Below are positions 12,583 to 23,854 of a DNA stretch of 64,000 bases, in pieces. Under the pieces are notes generated by a model. That model made no database searches, was not told where the DNA came from, and worked only from the letters and a program-made list of their open reading frames with translations. The position numbers and the translations under genes are program-made. Every line of letters begins with the position of its first letter. Within the stretch, counting starts at the first letter, position 1. Source of the DNA: Haliotis asinina (Eukaryota > Mollusca > Gastropoda > Lepetellida > Haliotidae); the NCBI RefSeq assembly GCF_037392515.1, contig NC_090281.1, positions 49,700,645 to 49,764,644 on the forward strand. The letters are read 5' to 3'.

Positions 12583-12677
12583 TCTGTGTGTGTGGCTGTT
12601 GTGTGATGTCACAGTGGGCAAGTGTTGATGATTGACGTTATGACATCAGCAACCATTGTGTGTGTTTTGGCAGTGGT

Positions 12678-13313
12678 TCAACTGCCGGTGGGGTTCTGCC
12701 GGTGTCGCTGGCAAGGCTCCAAGTTATTTGGTAGTTCTGTGTTTTTGCTGGCAGAGTTATGGAAAGCGGGTGGCTTGACCTTATGATGCTCGGCAGGTGT
12801 ATTTATATTGTTATAAAGACTGGCCGATATATACATCGAAAATTGTGCTTGGTACACCGGCCATGGCTCAGTGACTAGATCCTCTATGGTGAGCTGTGGA
12901 TCCTCCCAGTTGGTGAAGGGTGGAACGGGTATGGGCCTGTAGTATATGGAGTCAAATGGCCCGTGTTGCCAGTGATGATTTGGCGTAAAGTGGGTTACTC
13001 TAGGTTCTACTACGGCATCTGGCTGTGTAGTGGTCGGGGCCCTTTCCAGTGGAGGAATTCCTCTGTTGTGAGTGGTTGTGACCATGGTTAGATCCACGAA
13101 GGTAATGGGGTTGTTCGACGTGTATTATTGGTGCTTTTGGCGGAAATGTTTCAGCCAATCGTCTTTGTGTTTGTAGACCTTGCTACAGATCAGGCATTCA
13201 AATCTGTTGTTGCCATGTTAAGACCTCAGATGCCTTGTGAGACTGTCTTTTCTAGAAAAAGTTCCTTCACACAGATGGCAGCTGAAGGTAGACATCGTTA
13301 GACTGCTTCCCAT
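12678..13313 (-). pseudogene. Zinc-finger ORF remnant in the inverted part of the retroelement
   Basis: From an ATG at 13313 the frame reads two C2H2 fingers, FSCHLCEGTFSRKDSLTRHL and then FECLICSKVYKHKDDWLKHF followed by RQKH. After these comes a proline-rich stretch (for example RPIPVPPFTNWEDPQLTIED) that is open to a stop at 12678. The frame is interrupted between and after the fingers, so no product is expected. It lies upstream of the hammerhead motif on the same strand. I do not recognise the proline-rich part. It may be an N-terminal or accessory protein of this Penelope-like group, or part of another element fused at the junction near 13375. Confidence 0.55.
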
Positions 13314-13382
13314 TGTTGCTGAAAACGTTAAGACTCGGTGGATGACGTCATGGAGTTGCGTCATAGAGGGACCGCGTCATAG

Positions 13383-14720
13383 TGACTGTGGGTGACTTTG
13401 TCTTCAACGGCCAACACTACCTACAGGTAGGAGGCACAGCTATGGGCACTAAACTAGCACCATCATATACCAATATATTCATGGGAGAATTAGAAACTAA
13501 ACTCCTCTGACTATATGCCAACCAACCACACATCTACATGCGGTTTATTGACGATATTTTCCTAATATGGACACTAGGCCAGTCCAGCCTAGAAGCCTTC
13601 ATAAAATACCTCAATGAAGGTCATCCCACCATAAAATTCACAGCTGAATTTTCAACCAACAAGGTAGCTTTTCTAGACACATGGGTAAGTCTAGAAAAGG
13701 AGAACAACAAGTTATGTTTCTCTCTATATTGCAAGCCAACCAACACACTCTTACCTGTTGTATACGTCATGTCACCCCAGACATGTCAAAACTAAGGGCC
13801 CATACAGTCAGTTCCTTAGACTCTAACACATCTGCTCCTCCACTGAGGAGTATGAAAAACAGTCTCAACCTTATAAACTTCTACCTCAAACGAAGATATC
13901 CCATGAGACTGATACAACAGAATAAACACAAGGCTGACGGCAAGGACAGGAAGACCCTCCTGACAAACCCTACATGACCATCTAAGACCAAACAAAAAGC
14001 TATGGTCTTTGTTTGCGATTTCAACCCAATGAACATGGAGTTCAATGTCATTATCCAGAAGCAATGGCATCTGCTATCCGGATCAGAAATATGCCAAAAA
14101 AGTGTTAAATACTCTCCACATTACTGCCTACAACAGGAACAAAACCCTGAAGGATTATCTAGTATGCACCTCACTAGAATACCCCAGAAATATGCTAAAA
14201 AGTGTTAAATACTCTCCACATTACTGCCTACAACAGGAACAAAACCCTGAAGGATTATCTAGTATGCACCTCACTAGAATACCCCAAGAACACGCTACAA
14301 GTCAGTGGCCGGGTAGTCACATTCCTTGACGACCCATGTAACAAACAAAACTGCAAAATCTGCATCATAATCAATCATTCTGACACTTTTTACAGTACAG
14401 TATCTGGTGTCCAATACCGTAAACGACAGTATAAATGCACCAACAAAAATGTGGTCTACCTACTCACCTGCAAAAAATGCAAAAAACAATATGTAGTGGA
14501 AACCAAAAGGTGTTTCAAAACGAGACTGAATGAACACTATGCTGACATCACACACAACAGAGACAAACCTGTTGCACTTCAACTCGGAAAAACATTGCAA
14601 ATCCGATCTCACTTACGAGATCATCGCACAACTCAGACAGGACCCTAAGCTTGTTAGCAAAAGAGGAGATCACTCAAACTTAGGTGGATATTTAGACTTC
14701 ACACGTTCACCCTGCAAGGC
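13383..14720 (+). pseudogene. Reverse transcriptase and GIY-YIG remnant of the Penelope-like element
   Basis: This is the 3' half of the element's single large gene. The order is [20 protein letters not shown], the catalytic FIDD region at about 13540-13560, 'HPTIKFTAEFSTNKVAFLDT' (13621-13680), and a long linker. The endonuclease-type region with its CKKC motif follows at about 14450-14560. The N-terminal part of the reverse transcriptase is absent. It is broken in several places and contains a 101-bp internal duplication. It is a dead copy. Confidence 0.8.
14086..14287 (+). repeat. 101-bp tandem duplication inside the retroelement
   Basis: The segment starting 'agaaatatgccaaaaaagtg' and running to 'cactagaataccc' is present twice, back to back, with almost no differences. 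The near identity indicates a recent slip or unequal exchange, younger than the insertion. Confidence 0.9.
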
Positions 14721-14770
14721 CTCAATGACAATATAGTTGGCTAAGGTATCCCCCTAGTCTTATTTATCTT

Positions 14771-15020
14771 TGCGTGGATTCAGGGTTAGGATATGTCCCT
14801 AGCAATCTGTGCTGGTCCTACTGCGTGGATTCAGGGTTAGAATAGGTCCCCAGCAACCTGTGCTGGTCCTACTGCGTGGATTCAGGGTTAGGGTATGTCC
14901 ACAGGAACCTGTGCTAGTCCTACTGCGTGGATTCAGGGTTAGGATATGTCCACAGGAACCTGTGCTGGTCCTCCTGTGTGGATTCAGGGTTAGGATATGT
15001 CCACAGGAACCTGTGCTGTT
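14771..15020 (+). repeat. 51-bp minisatellite, right part
   Basis: About five units repeat with an exact 51-base period ('cagggttag' at 14781, 14832, 14883, 14934 and 14985). Each unit contains 'cagcaacctgtgctggtcct' or a variant. The family also forms the array at 21770-22430. The open frames it creates on both strands are repeat artefacts. Confidence 0.9.
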
Positions 15021-15895
15021 CATGAGATATTACCAAATAGATCAGATGTTGCTGTATCTTTGCATGTAAATGTCCTCCATATGTACATAAACGTAAACAT
15101 GTCATCAACAAAATCTGATTACAGCACAGTGATGTGGTGAATTGTTTTTTTCCATTATCCATATAGCATTATCAGCATTTTTTACTGATATAGCAAAATG
15201 TGCTGACTGCTAACATTATAGAACAAAGGCTGTTTTCATACAAGGTTTAATACTTGATATTAGGCTCTTTTTTCAAGCTTAAACATCAAGTCTATGACAA
15301 ATCATTTTCTGATAAACCTCTCTCTACCAGAAGAACTGACATCCACTTCATGGAACTTGGAAGGTCCTTGGAATCTCTGATCAACCATTACATTGGACAC
15401 TACTTTCATGCTTAAATTTCAAATTCTGGTAAACAATTTTTATTGACTAGTTCTTTATGTAATGCCATTTCGAAGTTAATTACTCGTCATGTCACCATGC
15501 TTGACTAGAGAACCAGTTGCCATGAAAACTTTGTAATGCATAGCCTGGAAGTATAGGGTTTTAGTTACAACGACTCAGAACTGACTAGCCATTAAACCCA
15601 TTATACCAAGCTTCAGGCAGGATAACAGTAAGTATCACCTTTAATTATGAGAGGTATGGGGCACTAGGCTATCAACAAACTGACCTTCCTCTTCCTGGGA
15701 GGGGCTGTTTTCCACTAGACCAAAGAGGATGTCTCAGATATAGCCTCAGCTTAATTTTCAATTACATCCTTAGCATTGCAGGTCATACACCTCAAAGAAA
15801 CCCACAAGCATTGAACTACAAGACTGTAGAGCTTATTGCTGTCATTCGGAACTAGATACACATGACCAGAGCAATGTTTGGCATTCATGTACAGG
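15021..15895. repeat. Duplicated 3' flank of zinc-finger copy 2
   Basis: No gene is supported. The stretch from about 15170 aligns with 25390-26347. Examples are 'caaggtttaatacttgatat' in both, and later 'agtatc(a/g)cctttaattatgag'. It is probably 3' UTR and downstream DNA of the minus-strand gene at 15896-16918. Confidence 0.65.
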
Positions 15896-16918
15896 TCAGT
15901 TTCTTTCTTCATCAAAGTCAGGTTCTTTCTTAATATGGTCAACAGGAATAAGTTGTTCCCCATGTGAATATACTGCAATTGCTTGACAGAATCTTTTCTG
16001 AAAGTCCATGTCTTTAGGTTTATCAGAGGACAGATTATTCTCAACACCATCAGGATTTTCTTCAACTTTTGCTGGCAGATCCGCTTGAAATTCACTTACA
16101 GAACTGGAACTCACATCCGCACTGAGCATATGGGGATTGTCCTCATCTTGATGGTCCTCTAGGCCATCCTCATTAGATACATCCTCTTCTTTGGCAGGCT
16201 TAACTTCATCAAATACTTCACTATCATCAGCATTATCTGACTCTTCTTTCAGTACTTGTTGGTTTCTAGCTTTCAACAGTTCCATCTGTGGAAAGATAGG
16301 GATAGATTTGTACCTTGGGGGTTTCACAAATAAGGGACGTGGGACTTCCCCTCCATTTTTGTCCCTGTGTACCTTCATATGAGCGTGAAGATTGCCAGCT
16401 GTTGTACAGGCTTTGCCACAAAGGTGACATTTGTGAGGACGTTCTCCTGTGTGAGTACGAATATGTGTCTTCATTGTGCACAAGTCAGCAAAACCTCTAG
16501 CACAGTATTCACAAATATAGGGTTTTTCTCCAGTATGAATACGCATGTGTCGTTTGAAAGTAGTAGAACTAATAAAACTCCGACCGCACTGATCACACTG
16601 GTACTGATGTTTGTCTCCATGAGTCCTTAAATGGTACCTGAGATTGTGGAAGTCTTTGAAAGTTTTACCACACTCAGTGCAAACGAAGGGCCTCTCCTCA
16701 TCAGCACATTTGAACCATGTCTGATCTTCGGTCGGGATGATCCGAGGTCGCCCTGTGCGTGGGAGGTCGTCAGTTGACCCTGTTGTTTTTAACCTACTGG
16801 CTAATCGGTGAATTGTACTCTGAGCTGTTTTCATTTTTTTGGAAACTTCAGTCTGAGAGTAACCCTTTTCAAGCATTTTCTTCACTTCCTCTCTCTGTTC
16901 TTTGGATAGTCGAGGCAT
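15896..16918 (-). CDS. Transposase-HTH/C2H2 zinc-finger protein, copy 2 (340 aa)
   Basis: An intact open frame in one coding exon, starting at MPRLSKEQREEVKKML. Residues 1-48 form a Tc1-type paired-like helix-turn-helix (STIHRLASRLKTTGS), followed by RTGRPRIIPTED with the GRPR motif at 56-59. Four C2H2 fingers follow, with first cysteines near residues 80, 108, 136 and 164 and C-x2-C-x12-H-x3-H spacing. After a basic VPRPLFVKPPRYK stretch comes an acidic, serine-rich tail ending in IKKEPDFDEERN, whose IKKE fits the SUMO consensus. I infer a nuclear DNA-binding regulator. The DDE catalytic domain is absent, so it is not a transposase. A splice acceptor (tttgtttacag) lies about 24 bases before the ATG, implying a spliced 5' UTR. 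It is paralogous to 26348-27376 and the broken copy at 3028-4016. Confidence 0.88.
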   Translation of the reverse strand: MPRLSKEQREEVKKMLEKGYSQTEVSKKMKTAQSTIHRLASRLKTTGSTDDLPRTGRPRIIPTEDQTWFKCADEERPFVCTECGKTFKDFHNLRYHLRTHGDKHQYQCDQCGRSFISSTTFKRHMRIHTGEKPYICEYCARGFADLCTMKTHIRTHTGERPHKCHLCGKACTTAGNLHAHMKVHRDKNGGEVPRPLFVKPPRYKSIPIFPQMELLKARNQQVLKEESDNADDSEVFDEVKPAKEEDVSNEDGLEDHQDEDNPHMLSADVSSSSVSEFQADLPAKVEENPDGVENNLSSDKPKDMDFQKRFCQAIAVYSHGEQLIPVDHIKKEPDFDEERN

Positions 16919-17360
16919 TGCAAGTCTCTTTCAATATACCTGTAAACAAAAATAACTAAGGAATTACATTCTGAAGCATGCTAAATGAAATTCCAATGTT
17001 ACTTCTGTTAACACTACTTATCATAGACATGTTCAGAATGTAAAGAAGTGGAGTGTGTATAGACTCACTTCGCAGCGACTGATCCTTGATCTACCCCACC
17101 CTTCATTTCACACTGACAAACATAAAGAGGAGTTTATGGATTATGGATGTGAAACGGTCAAGATCACCATTACAAAAAGAACATTAGTAGAAGATCAGTG
17201 CGGGAATGTCTTAATACAGTTTTCAAATATACATGAACCTATAAAACTTTCAAAATTTATATTTTTACCCCCAAATTACATGCACGTGGCACTCAGGTTT
17301 GAATTGGAGAAAAATACTTGTAGAATGTTTGTTTACACTGTACAATTTATCTTTTTAACT
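16919..17360 (-). other. 5' UTR junction and intron flank of zinc-finger copy 2
   Basis: On the minus strand, a pyrimidine-rich tract and AG end just before the 24-base leader of the gene. The leader (GTATATTGAAAGAGACTTGC) matches that of copy 3 except for its first bases. The rest aligns with 4070-4340. Open frames here are not convincing. Confidence 0.55.
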
Positions 17361-18355
17361 ATTTAAACCAAATGTTATTCCAAGACTAAAACCAGCGTCG
17401 ATTCAGAAACGTATAACACATATGGGCTCACAGTGACAGGGGGCATGTAAAGCTAAAAACTGCCATCAAGGTATATTCCGTCACGGAAAGACTTCCGCCC
17501 GTATCCCCACTTAAATTACATTCTTGTCAAATATAGCCACCGGAATATATATCCGTCATCTTATAAAGAACGACCCTAACATGAAAGTTGAAATGTTGGG
17601 GTTTCGGGAGATAAGTCTTACCTTTGTAGCGTTTGTTGGTTGTTTGTGTCCTGGCCGATTTGTTCAAATACGTGGCCGTTTACAGGTCCCTAACTCTAAG
17701 CAGTGTTAATATCGGGATAGTAAAATGAATGAAGAAATGGTGCAAAGTATTAACGCTATAAAACATACGTGACTCAGTCGGTTCGTGCGGTCGATTCTGA
17801 AACGTCTGTGTTGTTTGAAAACCCCACTCTACTACCCAGAGTTCCGTGCAGACAGCCGAGAATGTTATGCTAAATCATTCAAGTGCTGCGACAGGCGTCG
17901 GGAAAACCCAGGAAGTTAACGACGCGCATACGGAGCCGGAAACCAGTTTGAGAACATGCACGCTCCCCCACGTGTTCAAGTCCAAATGCGATGACAACAT
18001 TACACGCCATATTAGTAATAACACATTGGATTACCCCCAGGCAGGACTGGTAACCATAAATTCTTTACCCTATGTGCTAGGTTCGTGCAATTAAAAAACC
18101 CGGATGATCGGGGCACCAGTCATTAATTTGCATATCACTGCATCACTGCACTTTTCTGTTTGTAAACAAGCTGTGTCAAATGGAAGCTATCCAGTGTGCC
18201 ATTAATGTTGTTCGTATTATTTTGCAGAATTGAAGTTAAGAGTACCCCCCAACTCCCCATTCCATGTAATATTTATAAATTGGTGTATACTAGAATTATT
18301 AACAAAACCTAAAACAACAATATGTAGTTGCTGTACTGCAGTACAATATCACTTG
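17361..18355. other. No coding gene; candidate 5' UTR exon donor
   Basis: No protein gene is recognised. On the minus strand, 'gctacaaag|gtaagactt' (junction 17622/17621) is a strong splice-donor match upstream of zinc-finger copy 2. It could end that gene's untranslated first exon. The stretch 17630-18000 is richer in CpG than its surroundings. This is inference; nothing else supports the exon. Confidence 0.3.
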
Positions 18356-18359
18356 TTAA

Positions 18360-20305
18360 AGGGGCACTGATGCGGAGCGAATAATGTTTCTCGCCAACGG
18401 TCGAATTACGAAACCAAACCGCAAATTGGTCAGCGCCCGCTCCTTCGACCGTGACGGACAAAGGAACTGGGCTCCTGTCCATATTAGCAGAATTTCTTCA
18501 CCTTAACAGTCAGGAGGCCTGATGCCCATCATATGCCATTTGTTCAAAAATATCCATGGTATTCCTTGTCTGATCGTAACCAAATATCCCAGCAGTGTAG
18601 TTCTTTTCGGATGCTTGGATGGTATAGTTACTGATCCAATTTGATCCTATTTCTGTGTTTTTAACCTCGATATTTAATCATGTTACATGAAAATATGATG
18701 TCTACAGGCACGTAGCAAGCCATTTGTTTCAGTACGGAAGATTGCAAAGCTTTATATATATAGGTAGTTTTGAGTGTTGGCTCAGCTGTGATAGCAAATA
18801 TCATACGTAAATTTTGGTAGCTATGGTAGCTACAATGGTTTATTATTTATGATAATAAAAACACACAGTTGATTTATTTGAATTCGTAAACAAAAAACGA
18901 TGACTTTGCCTTTGGTAGAGAAATCTGAATATTTTCTTACGTAAAAAAAAACCTTATTTCACCTATTTACCCAAGTACACAGCAAATGCCTGTGTGTATT
19001 CCTTATGTAACGAAATTCCGTTGGTATCCTCAGAACAGTTTCGGCCCATAAGTGTTTTCAGGCTGCATGCGACACAGAGATTACATCCTCCTTGCTGTAA
19101 CTCGCGTTTGATGGTGTAAACCTACACGTGTTATTTGTCATCATTCTCTGGATGGTCAGTTAATGAATTAATGTCTGGAGTAAATACTCAACATTACAAA
19201 TTAAGGTCTGTAATGGCAAATGTATTGTATGTTATGTAATATGTGCATGTAAGTGATGCAAGAGGGTTTATCAGCTGAGTTACAAAAACAAACATCGATC
19301 AAAGGATTAACCGATAACACACTGATTGATTAATTACTTTTATCTTCTAGCGGATTTGTCAAAAGGCAGTGTGTGTAGATGACTACACCCTGTCGTAAAG
19401 AGTGAGTGCAAAAACAACATCCTCCCTTCAAAGAATGAACCACCCTTGCGTTGATTAATTGATTGCTCATTATTGGTTAACTAAATTACTTAGAATAGTG
19501 GACATCATACAATTAGATGCCAGGTGTGCTATCTTGGGAGACCAATGAGAGGTTTATCTGGTTTTCACCAACGTAAGACGTGAAACGATGTGTTACTTTT
19601 TCGCAAATGAGACAGTTGTAAGACACGCGACACAGAGCAGGAATATGTACCAGCTGCAGATGAATGGAATACGATTTCTTTTACGTGGATATTGATGGAT
19701 ACATTCCTGAACAAGGTAGTAGCCTGACATTGTTGTTATACAATTAGTCTGCTTTACATTCATTATTTGCATTTTGTTTTAATTTATTTGTTGTAGCATT
19801 CAGCAGAATCTGTATGACAGAAAACACACACTAGATCGCGTATGTGTGTGAAATAGGATCCACATTGGCAATCTATACAATGTGTAAATGTTGCTGTTAT
19901 GTTAGAAATTTATTATGAGTATAAGCAGATCGTGTGTTCTTTTATTAATTTTCAGAATCATACAAATATGCCAATAAACCAATTAGGGTTATGAGACAAA
20001 ATATCGAGACGTACATTGGCTTCGTTACTTTTCCGTCCTAATAGTTTTTTTACCATTTCTACCATTGGCAGATGATTAACCTTCAAAGTGTTTCATTTGT
20101 TTTCATAATACATTTGTTATGAAGTAAAAATGACTTCACCTAAGTTGATCTGTCAATAATTAAACTATCAATTGCGCTTACGGAATGCGCAGCAGAGGTC
20201 ACGAACCAGTCACGAATTCTGGGATATCATCCGGGTACGCATGGGAGAAAAACAATAACAAAAGTTTACACCAGTCCACGGAAATTGCTCCGCATCAGTG
20301 CCCCT
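18360..20305. mobile_element. Non-autonomous DNA transposon with 19-bp TIRs and TTAA target duplication
   Basis: Perfect 19-base terminal inverted repeats, AGGGGCACTGATGCGGAGC at 18360-18378 and its complement at 20287-20305, are flanked on both sides by TTAA (18356-18359 and 20306-20309). The 1946-bp interior has no open frame of note, so it moves with enzymes made elsewhere. TTAA duplications are typical of piggyBac and Kolobok elements. The purine start of the TIR points to Kolobok, but I cannot settle it. It lies between zinc-finger copies 2 and 3 and looks structurally whole. Confidence 0.88.
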
Positions 20306-20446
20306 TTAAATTCGCAATGGAAATAGTATTTTGGGATATTTTCTCAATGAAAGATAATCATGTGTGACTCGTAGTTAGTAAAATCTGTATAAGTTATGGA
20401 ATTGATAGAGTGAAATCTATATAGAAACGTGGAACGTGTGCCACAT

Positions 20447-21710
20447 ATGTAGGTTAGGAATCACACCCTGAAAGTGGATGTCATGTTGTTATGAATAGAT
20501 ATTCTTTTCAAATTAACAACAAATATGTTTGATTCCATGTGTGCTCATTTGTTGTTGGATTCTAAAGGCAGGCCCAAACTTGACATGGAGCACAAATTAT
20601 TTTCTGGATATTGTCCCAGTTCTGTGGACAATCACCACCTCCGGAATGCAAATGGTGTATGCATTTGTAGCATGTTAAATGTGTGATTACACCATCTCAG
20701 TAAAGTACAAATACTACTATTTTAGTTAAGTCCCATCGAGGAATACTGGACTAGATCGGATAATAGTAATATAATCTGTACTCTGCTGTGACAGTGTAAA
20801 CCCAAATATAATATGTACACATCTGACCACTTTCTAAAAGAATTACATTGACTGAAAAATAATCCACAGCCATAGACTTGACAGATTCACTTTACTGCAC
20901 AATGAAAACAATGCACATACATCATATCAGCTGCAAAATATACACATCTTACACAACATGTACACAAAAAAAACAAAGTCTTGATTCACAAATAACAAGG
21001 AAGTCAGCATGGACATTAGAGCCAAATGCCCAGTATACTGAAACTCAATCTTCTCCATATACAGTGTGTCACCATCTCATGATAAACAACTTAACACTCA
21101 GGTGATTTGCATTTGCAAATTTTAAATCCCATCTTCATGATCAACAATTAAGTGAATACAAAACAAAACCAAAAAATTAAATTGAAAATTAAATAAATCA
21201 TGACACTTTAAGCATAAATATTTGGTCAAAAGAGTATCTGATCAATGACCATTATCAACAGTTGGGCTATTTCAACTAACCCATAGTAATGTCATTTGTA
21301 TACAGCTGGTTAACTTCGATTCCCTTCCAAGGTTTAACATTGATACTCCACTTGGTGAACTAACCATGAGCTGACCAACCCTTGTTTCATCTCCTTCATG
21401 CCAATAACCAGACAGGGAAACAAGTAACATCAGTTAAGGTGAGACAGCAGATCTGTCAGATACTCTCCATCTATTCACAAGATGACACTTCACAAGCATC
21501 ACCTCGATGGACACAGAACACACAATGTACACCCGTCTATGACCCTCCACTTACCCCTATAATTGGGACCCCCTCTCTGCTGGTACTACTTTGGGTACTG
21601 GCTTTTCAAATGATACATGTTGCAATATTGTTTCTGAGAAACAGTATACTGCGTCAAGAACAAAGTTTTTGTGATTGTCTGTATGCTTTAAACAGAAATA
21701 GGACTGACAT
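20447..21710. repeat. Segmental duplication block, third copy
   Basis: This block is collinear with 10300-11640. The closest match is at about 21065-21430, where only a few bases differ. It lacks the MITE present in the other copy. No coding frame is conserved. Confidence 0.8.
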
Positions 21711-21769
21711 CCACAATTAGTGCCACTCTGTCAAACATATAAGGTCCCAATATATCACAACACTGGTAC

Positions 21770-22430
21770 CGGGTATTCAGGGTTAGAATATGTCCCCAGC
21801 AACCTGTTACTGGTCCTACTGTAGGGATTCAGGGTAAGAATAGGTCTCCAGCAACCTGTGCTGGTCCTACTGTGTGGATTCAGGGTTAGAATAGGTCCCC
21901 AGAAACCTGTTACTGGTCCTACTGTAGGGATTCAGGGTTAGAGTAGGTCCCAAGCAACCTGTGAGGTCCTGCTGTAGGGATTCAGGGTAAGAAAGGTCCC
22001 CACCAACCTGGGCTGGTCCTACTGTGTGGATTCAGGGTTAGAATAGGTCCCCAGAAACCTCTGCTGGTCTTACTGTGGGGATTCAGGGTTAGAATAGGTC
22101 CCCAGCAACCTGTGCTGGTCCTACTGTTGGGATTCAGGGTAAGTGTATGTTCCCAGCAACCTGTGCTGGTCCTACTGTTGGGATTCAGGGATAGAACAGG
22201 TCACCAGAAACTTGTCCCGGTCCTACTGCCTGGATTCAGGGTCAGAGCTGGTCCCCAGGAAATTGAGCTGGTCCATCTGTGGAAGTTCAGGATTGAATAG
22301 GTCCTCAGCCACCTGTGCTTGTCCCACTGTTGGGATCCAGGATTAGAATATGTCCACAGCAACTTGTGCTTCCTTCTGTGAGGATTCAGGGACAGAATAG
22401 ATTCCCAGAAACCTGTGCTGTTCAGAAGGG
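21770..22430 (+). repeat. 51-bp minisatellite, second array
   Basis: About 13 units of the family seen at 12395 and 14771, with period about 51 bases and more sequence variation (cagggttag, cagggtaag, and cagggatag forms). Open frames in it are repeat artefacts. It holds the same place relative to its flanking block as the first array, so both were duplicated together. Confidence 0.9.
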
Positions 22431-23169
22431 ATGACCAAAAGAATCAGACGTTGCTGCTTCTTTGCACATAATTGTCCTAAAAAAATGTGTACAAATACCC
22501 ACAGTACCGTTCACAGTTGTGTGGTTCAGTCAATTGTTTACAGACTAGCGAGCTTGAATATTGAATATTGCTGAAACCATGGCATGACCTTATTTGACTG
22601 GGAAGTCTGGTGGACACGAGACACTATCACTTTTGAAAAGCATCAGTTACACATTAAACTGGCCTTCATGAAGTTAAGTCAACTTGTATTTGTTGTTCAC
22701 TCAATTTACAGACCTATGTGTGGTGATGATAAAGGTGGTGATACTACGTGACAGGATACATGAGAACTTTACATAGAGGGCAATAACCATCACACTAGAT
22801 TGTAATTGTACTGACAGGGAGAAACAATTCTACAATATATTCACAAAGTGCTATATATTACCTCTGTCAATAATCATAACAACATAGTATCCTTCATATC
22901 TAAGAAAAATCCAATCTCCAATATCAATGTAATGATCATAACATGTCAAGTCATGATTTGGCACACAGTACATAGCACACAGTACATGATACATGTCATA
23001 CAGGGGAACAGGGTGTCAGACATCATGGTTACTGATTAAAGATCACCCAGCACTGATGCCACATTTATTGGTAAGACTTCCTGAAAACCATGGTCCACTT
23101 CACATACCATGCTATTGATTGTGGTGGGGTAGACAAGTGGTTACAGCCAGGTGAGGGGCTTGAGGTACT
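22431..23169. other. No recognised gene
   Basis: No supported feature. From here to about 25390 the sequence has no counterpart beside copy 2, so it is an insertion here or a loss there. Confidence 0.4.
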
Positions 23170-23240
23170 CATTAGTGGCTTGAAGTGAGTTTAGTTGTAC
23201 ACCTCACTCTGCAATATTTCAGCTATATGGCAGTAGTGGC
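23170..23240 (+). repeat. SINE head fragment
   Basis: A short piece with 'gtgagtttagttgtacacct' and 'gcaatatttcagctatatgg', which is the start of the core-type SINE without its body. Confidence 0.6.
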
Positions 23241-23854
23241 TTGTAACAACAGGGGGCCAGAGGAACGATGCTCCTGGAAACACTCGAAGGCATCATTCTG
23301 TGAACCCGAGACCAATTGATTTACTGTATACAGTTAATTATCTTACCTCACACATTAATGCCAATTTCTGATTGGCTGAGCATTCTTATATTATTTTCAC
23401 ATACGTGCTTATAAGCAAGTAACATTTGCTGTTATTACCAGCTGGGAATGCTGAACTCTGGGAATTTATTTGGTACTTTGTGTTAGTAATTCTCTTTCTC
23501 AAATAATTGAGTCACATATTATGTACAGAAATTACCAATGTTTTGCAAACGTAAATCAATGGAAGGGTGATCACTCCAAATATGTTTTTGTTGTTGTCTT
23601 GTAGATTCTGTGTCACCTGAAAATCTAGTATTGGCTAAGTGCCAAATTCTGGTACTCCTTATCATTATTCGATACCCATGCTTGAAACAGTTCAAAATTA
23701 ACACTGAGATTTGAGGTGCTCAGTAAGATAAATACAATGTTCATTGGTCACTTGAGATGTACGCACTATTTTAGTTTATGTTGACTTTCGGGTTCAGGGA
23801 ACATACACAAACATGCATGGTACAACATCCTATGTCCCCCTCATGACCCGTGAA
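23241..23854. other. No recognised gene
   Basis: Unassigned AT-rich sequence. Confidence 0.4.

Larger units (their letters stand above)
12456..14770 (+). mobile_element. Penelope-like retroelement, broken, with inverted left part
   Basis: The right part (13383-14770, plus strand) encodes pieces of a Penelope-type reverse transcriptase. These are [20 protein letters not shown], then RFIDDIFLIW with its DD motif, then VAFLDT. A GIY-YIG-type region follows, reading VVYLLTCKKCKKQYV and KTRLNEHYADI. The left part (12456 to about 13375) is in the opposite orientation and carries a hammerhead ribozyme, a TATA-like box and a zinc-finger frame. A 14-base direct repeat (12442-12455 and 14771-14784) flanks the insert, although the minisatellite itself could supply it. 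The joining of opposed halves resembles the 5' inversions common in retroelement insertions. Several breaks show it is dead. Confidence 0.85.

Noticed and set aside
17055-17366. 103-residue open frame on the plus strand
   Set aside because: It lies in the duplicated 5' flank of the zinc-finger gene. The matching region at 4070-4340 does not keep the frame.
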